A stretch of 32,398 bases of DNA from DASQGA01 sp038209555 (GTDB lineage: Bacteria; Actinomycetota; Thermoleophilia; Gaiellales; Gaiellaceae): contig JBBQXP010000026.1 of the NCBI GenBank assembly GCA_038209555.1, positions 1 to 32,398 on the forward strand, written 5' to 3'. Of the stretch, positions 16,611 to 25,700 are shown piece after piece. The number at the start of each line of letters is the position of its first letter. Position 1 is the stretch's first letter. The notes beneath the pieces were generated by a model, which made no database searches, was not told the origin of the DNA, and worked only from the letters and a program-made list of their open reading frames with translations. Both the position numbers and the translations under genes were made by a program.

Positions 16611-16640
16611 TTGACCGGCGACGGGCGCGCTTTCTATGTT
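16611..16640 (+). promoter_or_regulatory. Sigma-70-type promoter for the lactonase-like gene
   Basis: TTGACC (16611-16616), 18-base spacer, TATGTT (16635-16640), 47 bases before the ATG. The -35 matches in five of six bases and the -10 in four of six. It lies in the 122-base divergent region between the aminotransferase and the hydrolase. Confidence 0.55.
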
Positions 16641-16686
16641 GTGCCGTCCAGCGGCCGCAGATGACCGAGGCAACCGTGAGCATGTC

Positions 16687-17466
16687 ATGAGCACGATCCA
16701 GCTCTACGCCCTCCACTGCGGCGGAGATCTCATGACGATGGCCGCCTTCGACCCGTTCGATCCGGAGCCCGGGAAGAAGGTCTACAACCCCTATTTTCTC
16801 TACGTCGTGAAGCATCCGTCGGGCACTCTCGTGTTCGACAGCGGTGCACATCCGCAACTCGCCACCGATCCCGAGTCGCGCCTTGGTGAGGCAGCGGCCG
16901 ACTTCGAAGTCACGCTCGGCCCGGACGACCACATCGAGCGACGGCTTGCCGCCATCGGGCTGCGCCCGCGCGACGTCGACCTGGTCGTCCAGTCCCACCT
17001 CCACTTCGACCATGCCGGCGGCCTCGAGTGGCTGAAGCATGCGCCCGTCCTCGTGCAGCGGGAGGAGTTGGCCTTCGCGATGAACCCGCCTGTGTACCAA
17101 GAGGCGATCTACGTGCGCGGCGACTACGACGTCGGGTTGAACTGGCAGCAGCTCGACAGTGACCACGACGTCTTCGGTGACGGTCGCGTGACGATCATCT
17201 CGACCCCTGGACACACGCGGGGCCACCAGTCGCTACTCGTGCACCTGGACGGACAGACGGTCTTCCTGCTGGCGGATGCCGCCTATCTGCTCGGGAAGAT
17301 GCGCTCTCGCAGCTTGCCGGGCATTCTCTGGAGCCCGGACGCGACGATCGCCACCTGGGATCGGATCGAGGAGATCGAGCGCAGCGAGAACGCCCACTTG
17401 ATGACGACCCATGAGCTCGACTACGAGACCAGCGTCCGACTCGCACCTGCGAGCTGGTACGAGTAG
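16687..17466 (+). CDS. Metallo-beta-lactamase-fold hydrolase, AHL-lactonase-like
   Basis: A 259-residue soluble enzyme of the metallo-beta-lactamase superfamily. All metal ligands are visible: H104-L-H106-F-D108-H109, His176 in TPGHTRGH, Asp197 in LLADAAYL, and His242 in TTHELDY. The start MSTIQLYALHCGGDL and the NPYFLYVVKHPSGTLVFDSG segment match the N-acyl-homoserine-lactonase (AiiA/AttM) group. That group opens lactone rings of signalling or carbon compounds. Whether the natural substrate is a homoserine lactone is uncertain; many relatives act on other lactones. ATG 16687 fits the family N-terminus; the extension upstream reads into the promoter. Convergent with the repeat protein across a strong terminator. 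Confidence 0.85.
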   Translation: MSTIQLYALHCGGDLMTMAAFDPFDPEPGKKVYNPYFLYVVKHPSGTLVFDSGAHPQLATDPESRLGEAAADFEVTLGPDDHIERRLAAIGLRPRDVDLVVQSHLHFDHAGGLEWLKHAPVLVQREELAFAMNPPVYQEAIYVRGDYDVGLNWQQLDSDHDVFGDGRVTIISTPGHTRGHQSLLVHLDGQTVFLLADAAYLLGKMRSRSLPGILWSPDATIATWDRIEEIERSENAHLMTTHELDYETSVRLAPASWYE

Positions 17467-17493
17467 CTTCCGCGCGGCCGTGCGTCTTCCAGC

Positions 17494-17527
17494 GACCGCG
17501 GGGGCCGATGGTCCGGCCCCCGCGGTC
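17494..17527. terminator. Bidirectional terminator hairpin
   Basis: Perfect 13-base arms GACCGCGGGGGCC and GGCCCCCGCGGTC around an 8-base loop, in the 70-base gap between two convergent genes. No T-run is present, so it is a GC-only terminator of the kind common in actinobacteria. Confidence 0.7.
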
Positions 17528-17536
17528 TCCGTGCCT

Positions 17537-18415
17537 CTAGACCGGCTCGACCGGCCGACGCCGCTGGCTGGCTGCGGCGAAGGCAGCGGCCGTGATCGCG
17601 ATCCCGCCGAGCCCGGCGAGCCCGGCGATTTCGGCACCCGAGAGTCCGTCGCCCGGGGCGGCGAACGATGGGCCTTCGTCCGAAGCGGGAACGACTGGAG
17701 CCGGTCCCGCCCCGCCGATCACCGTGGCGGGCGACTCACCGCCCGAAGCGGCGACCGCACCACCGATCGGCTGATCTGCCGTCGAGACGGCAGCGCCGGT
17801 CACCTCGGCGGGTGACTGGTTTCCCGAAGCGGCGACCGCACCACCGATCGGCTGGTCTGCCGTCGAGACGGCAGCGCCTGTCACCTCGGCGGGTGACTGG
17901 TTTCCCGAAGCGGCGACCGCACCACCGATCGGCTCATCTGCCGACGAGACGGCAGCGCCGGTCACCTCGGCGGGGGACTGATACCCCGACGCGGCGACAG
18001 CACCGGCCGGTTGGCCGGAGCTCGAGCTCCCTCCAGGGGCGACCATCGCTTGTGCGCCGCCGACTGCGGCGGTCGCGGTGGCAACCGCGACGCTCATGAC
18101 GAGCGCCTTCTCTCGCAGGCCGTGCCCCTCGACATCGGGGTCGAGTGCGTCCTGGAGCTCCTCCCGATCGAAAGCGATCGTGATTCGCTCACCCTCGGTC
18201 GTGCGGAGGACTTCCTCGAGATCCGGTGGATCCCAGCGGACGCCGAGCGTGTGTGCCTCGACGTCGCCCTGCCGTGCGACATCGAGGATCAACTCGGTCG
18301 ACTCGTTGGAACGCAGTGCCTGCTCGATCTCGCTTCGATCGAGCACGGCTGCGACTCCACGACCCTCGAGGTTCCCAGGCTTGACCAGCCTGGCGGTTCC
18401 TGTGGCGTAGTCCAT
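17537..18415 (-). CDS. Membrane protein with 27-residue tandem repeats
   Basis: A 292-residue protein of unknown function. Residues 1-100 are soluble and acidic, with two similar short segments (GVAAVLDRSEIEQALRSNES and ERITIAFDREELQDAL). A membrane span follows (ALVMSVAVATATAAVGGAQA). Then come three and a half repeats with the core NQSPAEVTGAAVSTADQPIG, and a C-terminal span (AGLAGLGGIAITAAAFAAA) with a basic tail QRRRPVEPV. The repeats should lie outside the cell between two spans. I know no family name. ATG 18415 is chosen for its GGGAGG ribosome site; an upstream open extension is basic and unlikely. A candidate promoter lies 70 bases ahead. Confidence 0.72.
   Translation of the reverse strand: MDYATGTARLVKPGNLEGRGVAAVLDRSEIEQALRSNESTELILDVARQGDVEAHTLGVRWDPPDLEEVLRTTEGERITIAFDREELQDALDPDVEGHGLREKALVMSVAVATATAAVGGAQAMVAPGGSSSSGQPAGAVAASGYQSPAEVTGAAVSSADEPIGGAVAASGNQSPAEVTGAAVSTADQPIGGAVAASGNQSPAEVTGAAVSTADQPIGGAVAASGGESPATVIGGAGPAPVVPASDEGPSFAAPGDGLSGAEIAGLAGLGGIAITAAAFAAASQRRRPVEPV
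17742..17990. repeat. 81-bp tandem repeat, about 3.1 units
   Basis: CCCGAAGCGGCGACCGCACC recurs at 17742, 17823 and 17904, and a diverged copy (CCCGACGCGGCGAC) at 17985: exact 81-bp steps, 27 codons. The second and third copies are almost identical at DNA level, a sign of recent duplication or gene conversion. Confidence 0.93.
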
Positions 18416-18484
18416 GCGCCTCCCTTCCACTCGCGGCCCACCATGCGTAGGGCCTTTCGTGACATGACGTACGAATCGCTCCCG

Positions 18485-18513
18485 ATCTTCCCACCGACCT
18501 GCTCGTGCGTCAA
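18485..18513 (-). promoter_or_regulatory. Candidate promoter for the repeat protein
   Basis: On the minus strand TTGACG (18513-18508), 17-base spacer, GAAGAT (18490-18485), about 70 bases before the ATG. The -35 is good, the -10 modest. The rest of 18416-18706, between this gene and the cyclase-type regulator, shows no gene. Confidence 0.4.
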
Positions 18514-18706
18514 CGGGCTCGAACACCGCTTCGGTGCGAGTCACGTCGGCCACCCAGGTTCGGCTCCGTCGGAAGCGCATGCCGGCCTTGGGTTCCCCGC
18601 CCGCCGATAACGACCACGAGGCCAGCTAACGACCGTTTTCACGCCGGTGATGACGCGGCGTCGTCGTCCTATCCGGAAAGGAGCAAAGGACAGTTGTAAG
18701 CGGGCG

Positions 18707-21700
18707 TCAGACCATCCCGCGCGTCTCCTCAGCGTGCCGGTCGAGTCCCATCGCGTCGAAGCGAGCGATCGCCCTCGCGACGAGCTCGGCGTCCTCGCGA
18801 ACGAGTCCCAGCGCGCGGAGCGCGAACGGCTCGAGAAAGGTATCCGGCCGCAGAAGCGGGAGCGCTTCGTCCTCGACACCCTTCCGATCTCCGAGGGCGG
18901 CGAGGGCGTCGAGCCGAGTCGATCGGCCTGCCACCTCGGCGAAGTACATCGCCTCGGGCAACTCGGCGAGAAGCCGCTCGACCCGGTCCAGCTCGCCGCG
19001 AATGAGCGCGAGGCGTATTCGCGGCGCTTCGTTCGTGAGTCCGTATCCTTCGATCCCGAGGGCGTCAGTCTCCGCCTCGAGGCGTCTGGCCTCCGCGTCG
19101 TCCCCTGCGTAGGCGCTCGCGACTGCGCAGACGAGCAGCGAGCGGACGTTGAACTGGCACGGTGTTGCGGCGTTGTCGGCAATCGTCTGCTCCGTCTCCG
19201 TCGCCAGCGCGCGCACGGCGTCCCAGTGCGCCTGTAGCTCCTCGACCATCAGATACATGCTGATCCCGTGGACGGCGTGGTGCGAGCTGAGCTCTCGCGT
19301 CAGCTCGTCGAGAAGGCGTGCGTGCCGGCGGGCTCCGTTCATGCGGCCGGCCCCCAGGTGTGCGCACACGGCGTACCAATGCGAGTTGACGCGAGCATCT
19401 GGATCGGTCGAGTCCGCCAAGAGCTCGAAACGCTGAAGGACCAGAGCGTGTGCTTCCTCGTACCGGCCGTCCATGAGGGCCAGCTCGGCCCGGACGCCCA
19501 CCGACTCAGACCGCAGGTAGTCGTCTCCGAGCCGCTCGGCGAGGTCGCTTGCCTCGAGCGCGGGTTCAGCTCCTCGTGCGGGATCGAACTCAGCGACGGC
19601 CATAAGCGCTTTGGCGCGTGCAGGGGTTCCAGCGTCTGAAAGCTCGAGCGCTCGCTCGACCCAGCCCTGCACCAGCGACCGATCCGGCCTCCGCTTCCAC
19701 ATTGCGGGACGCGCCGTTGTCTCGTAGGCGAGCGTGCTGTAGAGGTCGGCCTGGGTTCCCCGGTCGGACGTAAGCGCGATTGCTTCCTGCATCGCTGTCC
19801 AGAACGCCTCACCGTCGAACTTCAGCATGTTCGCAAGTCCGATCTTTTCCCAGAGCTTGGCCTGCCCGGGCTCGCTTGCCTCGAGCTCGCGCGCGCGCTC
19901 GAGCAATGCGAGCGCGTCGTCGATCGCGTAGCGACCGACGGCGAGGTCGGAGGCGCGTCGAAGCCAGGAAAGCGCCTTCTCTCGAAGGCGAGCCAGCTCG
20001 TCCTCATCAGCCGCCCAGGCGAGGTCGACGACGTCAGTTCGTACGGCCTCGGCGTAGTGGTGTGCGAGAAGAGAGGCATGCTCGTCGCGCGCCTCGCCGA
20101 TGCGCTCGAGCCAAGCGGCGAACGAGGCGTGTAGATGTGCGCGTTTGGCCTTCGGCAGGCTGTCGTAGGCAACTTCCCTCGTGAGCGCGTGCTTGATCAC
20201 GTACTCGCGTTCGCCGGCCACCGACGACCCGGAGCGACGGCGAATGAAGTCGCGCTCCTCCAGCAGTCTGAGGTCCGGCGCGAGGCCTTCGAGCAGCTCG
20301 TACACCGGCCCTGACCAGAAGACGCGGCCGATCACCGAAGCCGCCTGAAGCGCGGCCTTGTCGGCCGGCCGAAGACGATCGATGCGAGCGGCGAGTACCG
20401 CCTGGACGGTGTCCGGTAACACAAAGCCGGCGGGCAGCTCCTGTGCCGTCCAGCTCCCGTTGGCGCGCTCCAGCACGCCTTGGTCGATCAGCGTGCCGAC
20501 GAGCTCCTCGACGAAGAAGGGGTTGCCCTCGGCCCGTCCGACCACCACGTCGCGAAGGCCTGTAGGCAACTCGGCGGCGAGAAGTTGCTCGAGCATTCGC
20601 GCGGTGTCGGCGGGAGTGAGCGCCTCTAGCCAGATGTGTGAGACGTTCGCTCGTCTGCCCCGCGCCGAACGGCGCTCGGCGAGATCGGGACGGGCAGTCG
20701 CGAGAAGCAGCAAAGGGCCTTCGACGGTGCGGGCGAGCCGGTCGAGCAGATCGAGCAGCGGCTCCTCCGCCCAGTGGAGATCCTCGACCAGCACGACCAG
20801 GGGTCGTTCGGCAGCGAGTTCCCCGAGCAGCTCGACCCACGCCTCCTCGAGGCGCTCGCGAGCGGCGAGCGGATGGAGATCTTCGGCCACGTCGAGCCCG
20901 AGCGTGAGGGCGAGGATCTCCCGTTCGCCGAGCCGGCGAAGAAGGCTCTCTGGCGGGTCGCTATCGAGAATCGCGAACTGCTCCTTGAGCACCTCGCCGA
21001 AGGGCCAGTAGGTGATGCCTTGCCCGTAGGACAGACAGCGACCTGTTCTGCGCAGCGGCTGCGGCGACTCGGCGCCGAGCCACTCCCAGAACTCACGCGC
21101 AAGCCGCGTCTTGCCGACGCCGGCGTCGCCCATAACGGTGACGAGCTGAGGCTCCTGCCGGTCGACGGCTCGCCGGTAGGTAGCCTGGAGCAGCTCGAGC
21201 TCGTGCTCGCGGCCGACGAAGGTGCGCTGGAGGCCGCCGACCCCTCGCGGGCGCATGAGCGAGAGGGGGCGGACGAGCCTCCGACAGGCGACGCCGCCCT
21301 TCTTGCCCTTGGCCTCAACCGTTATCGGTTCTGCGAGCTCGAAAGCGCCGCGGGCGGTGGCGGCTGTCCGCTCGCCGACGAGGATCTCGCCCGCCGCGGC
21401 GGCCTGCTCGATACGGGCCGCGATGTTCACCGCGTCGCCGGTGACGAAGGAGCTGCCCTCTCGCGCGCGGCCGACGATGACCTCTCCGGTGTTGACGCCG
21501 ATCCGAAGCGCGAGCGTGTCCCCGAAGAGCTCCTCCAGGCGCCGCCGGAGCCCGAGGGCTGCGTGGAGCGCGCGCTCAGCATGGTCTTCCTGCGCAGCCG
21601 GGGCGCCGAAGGCGGCCATGACAGCGTCTCCGACGAACTTCTCGAGCGTACCCCCGGCGGCCTCGATTTCGGCCGCCATCCCGTCGTAGAAACGCTCGAG

Positions 21701-21889
21701 AAGCACGCGCATCCGCTCCGGGTCCTGCGAGTCACCGAGTTCCGTCGATCCCACGAGGTCGGCGAAGAGCACGGTCGCGACCTTGCGCTCGTCGCGCGCG
21801 ACCGTCTCCTCGACGAGCGGAGCCCCACAGGTGCCGCAGAAGCGGAAACCCTCTGGGTTCGCCTGGCTGCAACGAGGGCAGACGGGCAT
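18707..21889 (-). CDS. Zinc-ribbon / class III adenylate cyclase / AAA ATPase regulator
   Basis: A 1060-residue cytoplasmic signalling protein. An N-terminal zinc ribbon (C4, C7, C18, C21) is followed by a class III cyclase domain (35-205). It has metal aspartates D44 (FADLVGST) and D88 (KFVGDAVMAAFG), Lys84, and N155/R159 in DAVNIAARIE, so catalysis looks possible. Next is a STAND/AAA NTPase with Walker A GDAGVGKT (254-261) and Walker B VVLVEDLHW (365-373). The C-terminal 500 residues are helical, TPR-like. This layout is common in actinobacteria and mycobacteria; some members make cAMP while the ATPase and repeats sense an unknown signal. No LuxR DNA-binding domain is seen. It lies downstream of the oxidase operon, separated by 129 bases. 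Confidence 0.92.
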   Translation of the reverse strand: MPVCPRCSQANPEGFRFCGTCGAPLVEETVARDERKVATVLFADLVGSTELGDSQDPERMRVLLERFYDGMAAEIEAAGGTLEKFVGDAVMAAFGAPAAQEDHAERALHAALGLRRRLEELFGDTLALRIGVNTGEVIVGRAREGSSFVTGDAVNIAARIEQAAAAGEILVGERTAATARGAFELAEPITVEAKGKKGGVACRRLVRPLSLMRPRGVGGLQRTFVGREHELELLQATYRRAVDRQEPQLVTVMGDAGVGKTRLAREFWEWLGAESPQPLRRTGRCLSYGQGITYWPFGEVLKEQFAILDSDPPESLLRRLGEREILALTLGLDVAEDLHPLAARERLEEAWVELLGELAAERPLVVLVEDLHWAEEPLLDLLDRLARTVEGPLLLLATARPDLAERRSARGRRANVSHIWLEALTPADTARMLEQLLAAELPTGLRDVVVGRAEGNPFFVEELVGTLIDQGVLERANGSWTAQELPAGFVLPDTVQAVLAARIDRLRPADKAALQAASVIGRVFWSGPVYELLEGLAPDLRLLEERDFIRRRSGSSVAGEREYVIKHALTREVAYDSLPKAKRAHLHASFAAWLERIGEARDEHASLLAHHYAEAVRTDVVDLAWAADEDELARLREKALSWLRRASDLAVGRYAIDDALALLERARELEASEPGQAKLWEKIGLANMLKFDGEAFWTAMQEAIALTSDRGTQADLYSTLAYETTARPAMWKRRPDRSLVQGWVERALELSDAGTPARAKALMAVAEFDPARGAEPALEASDLAERLGDDYLRSESVGVRAELALMDGRYEEAHALVLQRFELLADSTDPDARVNSHWYAVCAHLGAGRMNGARRHARLLDELTRELSSHHAVHGISMYLMVEELQAHWDAVRALATETEQTIADNAATPCQFNVRSLLVCAVASAYAGDDAEARRLEAETDALGIEGYGLTNEAPRIRLALIRGELDRVERLLAELPEAMYFAEVAGRSTRLDALAALGDRKGVEDEALPLLRPDTFLEPFALRALGLVREDAELVARAIARFDAMGLDRHAEETRGMV

Positions 21890-22018
21890 GCAGGAAGGGT
21901 ACGCCGGTGGCGATCGCCCTTCTAGTGCGGCCCGCCATCCCCAGACGGGCGGAGAACTGAAAATGCTCTTACTCGAGCCGGCTCGTCACCCGCGGGGAGG
22001 GAGCGCCGCGACATCCCG

Positions 22019-22477
22019 CTAGCGCGAGGAGGTCTGCCCGCTCTGTGTCCTGCGTCCGAGGAGCTGCCGCACGGTCTCCCGCACCTGTGTGTCCTGTGTG
22101 CTCCACACCTGCTCGACCAACGCTGCGAGGACGTCCCGGATCCCGACGATCCCGAGCAGGTTCTCGTCCTCGATCACGGGCAGGTGGCGCACTCGGTGCT
22201 CGCCCATGAGGCGGGCTGCTGCGAGGATCTCGTCGTCCGGCGAGACGGCCACGAGGCGCGTCGTCATTACGTCCGCGACCGGAACCTCGTCGAAGCGCGC
22301 GCGTCGCCCCGCCAGGCGGAGGACGTCGCGCTCCGTGAAGATGCCGACGATGCGTGGACCCTCGCAGACCGCGACGGAACCCACGTTCTCCTCGAGCATC
22401 CTCTCAATCGCGGTCTGGACGGAGTCCTGCGGGGCCACCCGCACGAGCCGCAAGTCCATGACGTCGACGATCGGCAA
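22019..22477 (-). CDS. Tandem CBS-domain protein
   Basis: A 152-residue soluble protein made of two CBS domains (VMDLRLVRVAPQDSVQTAIE... and VMTTRLVAVSPDDEILAAAR...). Each ends in the usual nucleotide-pocket turn (GIFTERDVLR and GIVGIRDVLA). CBS pairs bind adenosine nucleotides or S-adenosyl compounds and report energy state. A short helical tail follows (TVRQLLGRRTQ). It is the last gene of the oxidase operon, 11 bases after the HemA-like gene, so it may tune respiration to cell energy; that is inference. Confidence 0.92.
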   Translation of the reverse strand: MPIVDVMDLRLVRVAPQDSVQTAIERMLEENVGSVAVCEGPRIVGIFTERDVLRLAGRRARFDEVPVADVMTTRLVAVSPDDEILAAARLMGEHRVRHLPVIEDENLLGIVGIRDVLAALVEQVWSTQDTQVRETVRQLLGRRTQSGQTSSR

Positions 22478-22488
22478 CTCAGCCTCTC

Positions 22489-22758
22489 TCAGTGGTGTGC
22501 AGAGAGCCTACGCACTCCGAGGCGCTGCCGCACGGGCCCGGGGCTGTCATAGCTGGCGGCGAGTGCCCGCTTGACACGGTCGTCGCTCCTCGCCTGCTCG
22601 AGGAGGCAATCCGTGACGCGCGCCGCCACCCGCGTCGCAAGCTCCTCTACGACGGCGCGCTGGTCCGACGTGAGGGCCTGCAAGCGGCCGCCGGCTCGTT
22701 CGAGCTCCGAGTCCGAGACGGCGGACGCATGACTCCGGAGACTCGCGTGCACGCTCAT
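22489..22758 (-). CDS. Small helical protein resembling the glutamyl-tRNA reductase dimerisation domain
   Basis: An 89-residue helical protein. SELERAGGRLQALTSDQRAV followed by VEELATRVAARVTDCLLEQA has the pattern of the C-terminal dimerisation helices of glutamyl-tRNA reductase HemA (ELERALRRL..LspeerevveaLtrrivnKLLh). The catalytic and NADPH domains are absent, so it is a free-standing copy of this domain or a lookalike. The ATG overlaps the stop of the large oxidase-like gene (ATGA). Haem-pathway control beside haem-rich oxidase genes is an attractive idea but only inference. Confidence 0.6.
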   Translation of the reverse strand: MSVHASLRSHASAVSDSELERAGGRLQALTSDQRAVVEELATRVAARVTDCLLEQARSDDRVKRALAASYDSPGPVRQRLGVRRLSAHH

Positions 22759-25700
22759 GCGGCGGGCACCGCCGCTCGCGGCTCCGGCACAGGTTCTCGG
22801 GTCGGCCCCCGTTCGCGGCGGCGGCCGACCACGGTGAAGCCGGCGAACATGAGCGCGATCCCCACGAGTTCGCCCAGGTAGACGAAGGAGTAGTCGCCCG
22901 CGCGCGAGAGGCCGGTCGCAGCCGCCACCACCAGAGCGCCACCGGCGATCCAGAGGTTCGCGCGGACGCGCTGGCGTCGCACGATCGAGAGCACCGAGCC
23001 GCCGACCAGCGCGAGCGTCCCGAGCGAGTTGAGCGCGACCGCCCATAGGAAGGCGTGACCTGCGAGCGCCCCGTTCACGGGAGGGCGACCGCTCGGGGCG
23101 CGCACGAGCTCCGTGGGATCGACGTGCGCCAGGAGGACGGACACCGTGGCAGCCAGGGTCGCCACGGCCAGCGCGCCGGCGAGGGCGTCACGTCCCCGCC
23201 GTGGAAGGAGGAGCCAGGCGGACCCGGCACCGAGGTATGCGACGGCGAGCACGCCGCCGGCGAGGTAGTAGGCGCGAAAGAGCGCGGGGTTCCAGCCGTG
23301 GCGCTGCGCGAGCGCCTCGCAGGTGGTGGCGACCGAGAAGAGTGCGAAGCCCGTTGCCCACAACGCCTTCTGCCCTGCCGGTCTTCGGACGAGGGATCGG
23401 AGGAGGAGTACCGCGAAGAGCGCGGCGAGGAGCGAGGCGGCGACCGGTAGGACAGCGTCCAGGACCGCGGGCGCGGTCGCATGTGGGTGGCGGGCGACCG
23501 CCGTCACGGCTTCGCCGGGGCCGACCACACGGAGGTAGGAGAAGTCGCGTCCTCCGAACATGCCCTCGTGGGTGGCCACGAAGAGGTACCGGCCCGGCGT
23601 CAGGCGCCCGCTCGGCGCGAGCTCGAGGATTCTCGAGGAGTGGCTTTCTACCGCGAGAGGCACGGAGCCCCCGTGCTCGAGGTCGAAGAGCTGGTAGGCG
23701 CCGGTCCGGTCGATCGCAGCCGCGCGCACGACCAGCGAACGGACGTCGTCCGCGTGCACACGAAGCGCGTCGGAAGGGAACCGCTCCTGCGGGTCGCGCC
23801 AAGCGAAGAGCTTGATCGTCCCCCGTGGAGAAGCGAGGAACTGCCCCGTGATCTCGGACGTGAATCCCGTCTGGTACGAGTAGCGGACGGAGCTTCCGCC
23901 GATGCCGGTCACGGCCGGGACGAACGGGATCGACGCGAGCAGGAGGCCGATAGCGCCGAGGGCGACGCTCACACGCGTCCGGTAGCCGCCGCCCAACCGC
24001 CGGCGCCGGCGGGGCGGAGCACTGAGCAGCCGGATGCGTCGCCGCCGCTGGGCGCGGTACAAGAACGCGGCCGAGACCAGGGTGCTCGTCGGTAGCCAGA
24101 CGAGCTCCGGGGCGATGCCCAACCCTTGGAAGGGCACGTTCGCGAAGGGCGTTGAGGCGAGTGGGATGAGCGCCCAGGCGACTCCAGGCCCGGCGAGAAG
24201 GAGGATCGTGGCGGTGAACGGGAAGCCCGCGAAGAGCCAGCCCACACCGGGGAAGCCGAGCAGGCCCATCGGCAGCTCGTACGCAGCGATCGCCGCCGGT
24301 TTGCGCCGGCGTACTCGCTTGGGGATGCGGCCCGTGTAGATGGAGGGAACGGCCGCGACGGCCCGGCGGCCGGCCTCGCGGTACGGAGCGGTGAGGCTCC
24401 AGACCGCAGCCGCGAAGGCGCCGAAGCCGGCGAGCACCCCGAGCGCGGCCGGGACGAGCACGAGAGCCTGCCAGGGCTCGAGCGCGGCGACGGCGTGTCC
24501 GTACGTCTCTCCGCCCGCGACCCGGCTCGCGGCGAGTGCCGAGAGCCCGATCCCGGCCGCGTAGTAGACGGCGACGCCTCCCGCTGCCGGCCCAAGCACG
24601 AACCTTGCGTGCCGGGGCCATTCCCGCACTCCGAGCTCGGCGAGCAGGAGCAGCGCGAGCCCAACGAGGACGATCATGAGCCCGCCGAGCATGTTGAGCT
24701 GCGCGTGCAGGTTGACGACCACCTCGCCCGCCTCACCTCCTCGCTCGAGCAGCTCGTTGACGGCCGGGAAGGCCTGCACCGGCCCCTGGAGCGTCCCGAC
24801 TGCCAGGGCTCCGCATCCCGCCAGCACGAAGGCCCGGGCCGGTCCGCGAGCGGGCCGGACTGCACGCACGACCGTGACGAGGAAGAGCCAGAATCCGAGG
24901 AGCATCGCCGTCCCCCCGGTCATGATCAGGACTGCGTGGAGCGGAGTCGCCTCCTCAGCCTGTTCGGGTGTCAGGCCGCCGTCGACGACGAGCCGGCCCT
25001 CGTGGAAGCCGAGGTAGAGAGCGGCAGCGTAGAAGGCGAGCGATCCGCCGAGGAGCGCGGTGAAGCAGGCGTTGGCGAGGCGTCGCGAGGGGGCCACGGC
25101 GCCGAGCAGGGGCAGCAGGTAGAAGAGGACGCCGGCCGTCAGCATCGTTAGACCGGTGACGAGGTTCACATGGGCGTGGCTGATCGGATCGATCCATTCG
25201 CCGGCGTGCCCGGCGCGGTAGAGCCAGTCGGCGTGCGTCGGCTGCACCTGGATCACGCCCTGCACCGTTCCGACCGTCAGCCCGGCCGCGCCGGCCCCGA
25301 GGAACTTCCAGAGGTGACCGGCCGGCTTCGGGCAGCGCACGAGGCGGCCCTGGAACGCCGTCAGCATCACGTTCGCCGCGAAGCACCAGTAGCCGATGCC
25401 CATCACGCCCGCGCCCATCCCGACCGGGACCCGGTAGAGCTTGCCCATGTGCTCCTTTGCCGCCTCGTACTCCCAGCCGTGGGCGACCAGGCGGCCCATC
25501 GCGATCCCATTCGCCACGAGGGCGATGTAGAAGACGAGAAGCCCGGCTGCCGTGAACCAGAACGCCCCGTGGGCCAGCCCCTCGCTTGCGAGCGGGCGCC
25601 CGACCATCCGCGGGAGGGCGTACCAGGTGAGGCCCGAGACGATCAGCGTCCCGCCCCCGATGATCATCACGTGCGTGTTCGAGAGGTCGCGGACGAGGTG

